A DNA stretch of 30,578 nucleotides, taken from a virus. The notes under the pieces are model-generated. The model was not told where the DNA came from. It worked only from the letters and a program-made list of their open reading frames with translations, and ran no database searches. The position numbers were made by a program, and so were the translations under genes. Shown in pieces: positions 30,168 to 30,578 of the stretch. The DNA is taken from IMG/VR virus record IMGVR_UViG_3300010354_000372, positions 1-30,578 of that record, one strand, 5' to 3'. Numbering within the stretch: position 1 is the stretch's first letter; every line of letters begins with the position of its first letter.

Positions 30168-30427
30168 GTTACTGAAAATGCCGTAGGGGTTTGAAGCAGA
30201 ACCGCGATGTCGCCATCATAAGCAGGGCAGTCGATGCGGTCGCCCCATTGCAGTAGGCTGCGTGCAATCGCAGCTTTAGAACTGGTGTACCACGCTGGAT
30301 TGAACGGTGGCGTCTGGATGCCTAAGCGTTCCAGCACCGTATAGACAAGGTGAATGCAGTCCAGCGCGCCATCTGGATCTGTACCATCAGCGCCGTAGCG
30401 ATACGGTCGGCCGATTAAATCCATCAT
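30062..30427 (-). CDS. NlpC/P60-family tail peptidase (lambda K-like)
   Basis: A 121-residue protein. GRPYRYGADGTDPDGALDCI carries the family signature with catalytic Cys24, and GIFHIN carries the partner His94. These enzymes cut wall peptides and are built into the tail tip so that DNA can cross the cell wall. The domain is minimal and short; the last 35 or so codons are also read in another frame as the start of the J-like gene. ATG 30427 overlaps the previous stop (ATGA). Confidence 0.85.
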   Translation of the reverse strand: MMDLIGRPYRYGADGTDPDGALDCIHLVYTVLERLGIQTPPFNPAWYTSSKAAIARSLLQWGDRIDCPAYDGDIAVLLQTPTAFSVTWQTGIFHINKHLDQVAWCPIGILQTCHCFRTKNS

Positions 30428-30578
30428 TGGATGCGTACGTTTGCTGTGACCGGTAAATTGCCCACCAGTTGCTTGGTCAGCTTTTTACGTGGTACGTCAG
30501 CACCTACAGCATCCAGCACGCTGGCTAGGCGTATTTCAATGCCTTGGTCGCTCCAAGTGCCCGCCACAATCTGCGCTA
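30424..30578 (-). CDS. Tail-tip-region protein (partial, C-terminal 50 aa)
   Basis: Only the 3' end is inside the window; the 5' end runs off the right edge. Visible: VAGTWSDQGIEIRLASVLDA, then VPRKKLTKQLVGNLPVTANV and RIQ, with TGA at 30426-30424 overlapping the NlpC/P60 ATG. In siphoviruses the gene before the K-like peptidase codes a minor tail (L-like or DUF2163-like) protein; position suggests that, but the visible part shows no diagnostic cysteines. Confidence 0.7.
   Translation of the reverse strand, partial: AQIVAGTWSDQGIEIRLASVLDAVGADVPRKKLTKQLVGNLPVTANVRIQ

Noticed and set aside
1-30578. Possibility that the window is a complete circular genome
   Set aside because: Joining the ends puts a stop codon right at the junction of the two partial genes, and a siphovirus needs a tape-measure gene, which is absent.

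Overview
The window is a piece of a tailed double-stranded DNA phage (siphovirus-type tail genes) that very probably infects a unicellular cyanobacterium. Three things point to the host: a cyanobacteria-type AbrB regulator (cyAbrB) lying among the head genes, an RpoD-like sigma factor of the group that lacks region 1.1, and many small genes whose makeup I recall from cyanophages. That last point is memory, not a search. No integrase, rRNA or tRNA was seen. Both ends cut through minus-strand genes, and no tape-measure protein or DNA polymerase is in view, so this is part of a larger genome.

Layout. (A) Minus strand, 12941 down to 1: a DNA-metabolism and packaging/head unit. In transcription order: small unknown genes, a ribbon-helix-helix plus replication-like protein, four more small genes including a second RHH protein, a bacterial-type sliding clamp (dnaN), a ParB-domain/DNA methyltransferase fusion, small and large terminase, cyAbrB with its own promoter, inverted repeat and hairpin terminator, portal, MuF-like minor head protein, four small basic head-region proteins, scaffold, major capsid, a decoration-like protein and connectors. 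(B) Plus strand, 12980 to 18453: probable early genes. RusA resolvase, a truncated methyltransferase-like remnant, a 240-base control region, a membrane-anchored HTH protein, small genes, a RecE/ExoVIII-like nuclease with a Sak3-like annealing protein, an excisionase-like HTH protein, several small unknowns, and the sigma factor last. (C) Minus strand, 30578 down to 18404: tail tip (NlpC/P60 plus a 1288-residue J-like protein), tail tube, a repetitive fibre, receptor-side proteins, a cluster of very small genes with holin/spanin-like candidates, and a two-domain endolysin (GH24 plus M15). It converges on the sigma gene.

How it may work together (inference): the plus-strand operon makes recombination proteins and a host-like sigma factor that could redirect RNA polymerase. 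The clamp, and perhaps the ParB-methyltransferase, act on the replicating genome before packaging. cyAbrB sits on its own promoter between terminase and portal and could regulate itself and nearby late genes, or mimic the host global regulator. Genes are packed tightly, with ATGA, TGATG, GTGA and TAATG overlaps almost everywhere. The only noncoding stretch longer than 150 bases is 13600-13840. No stretch over 300 bases lacks a gene.
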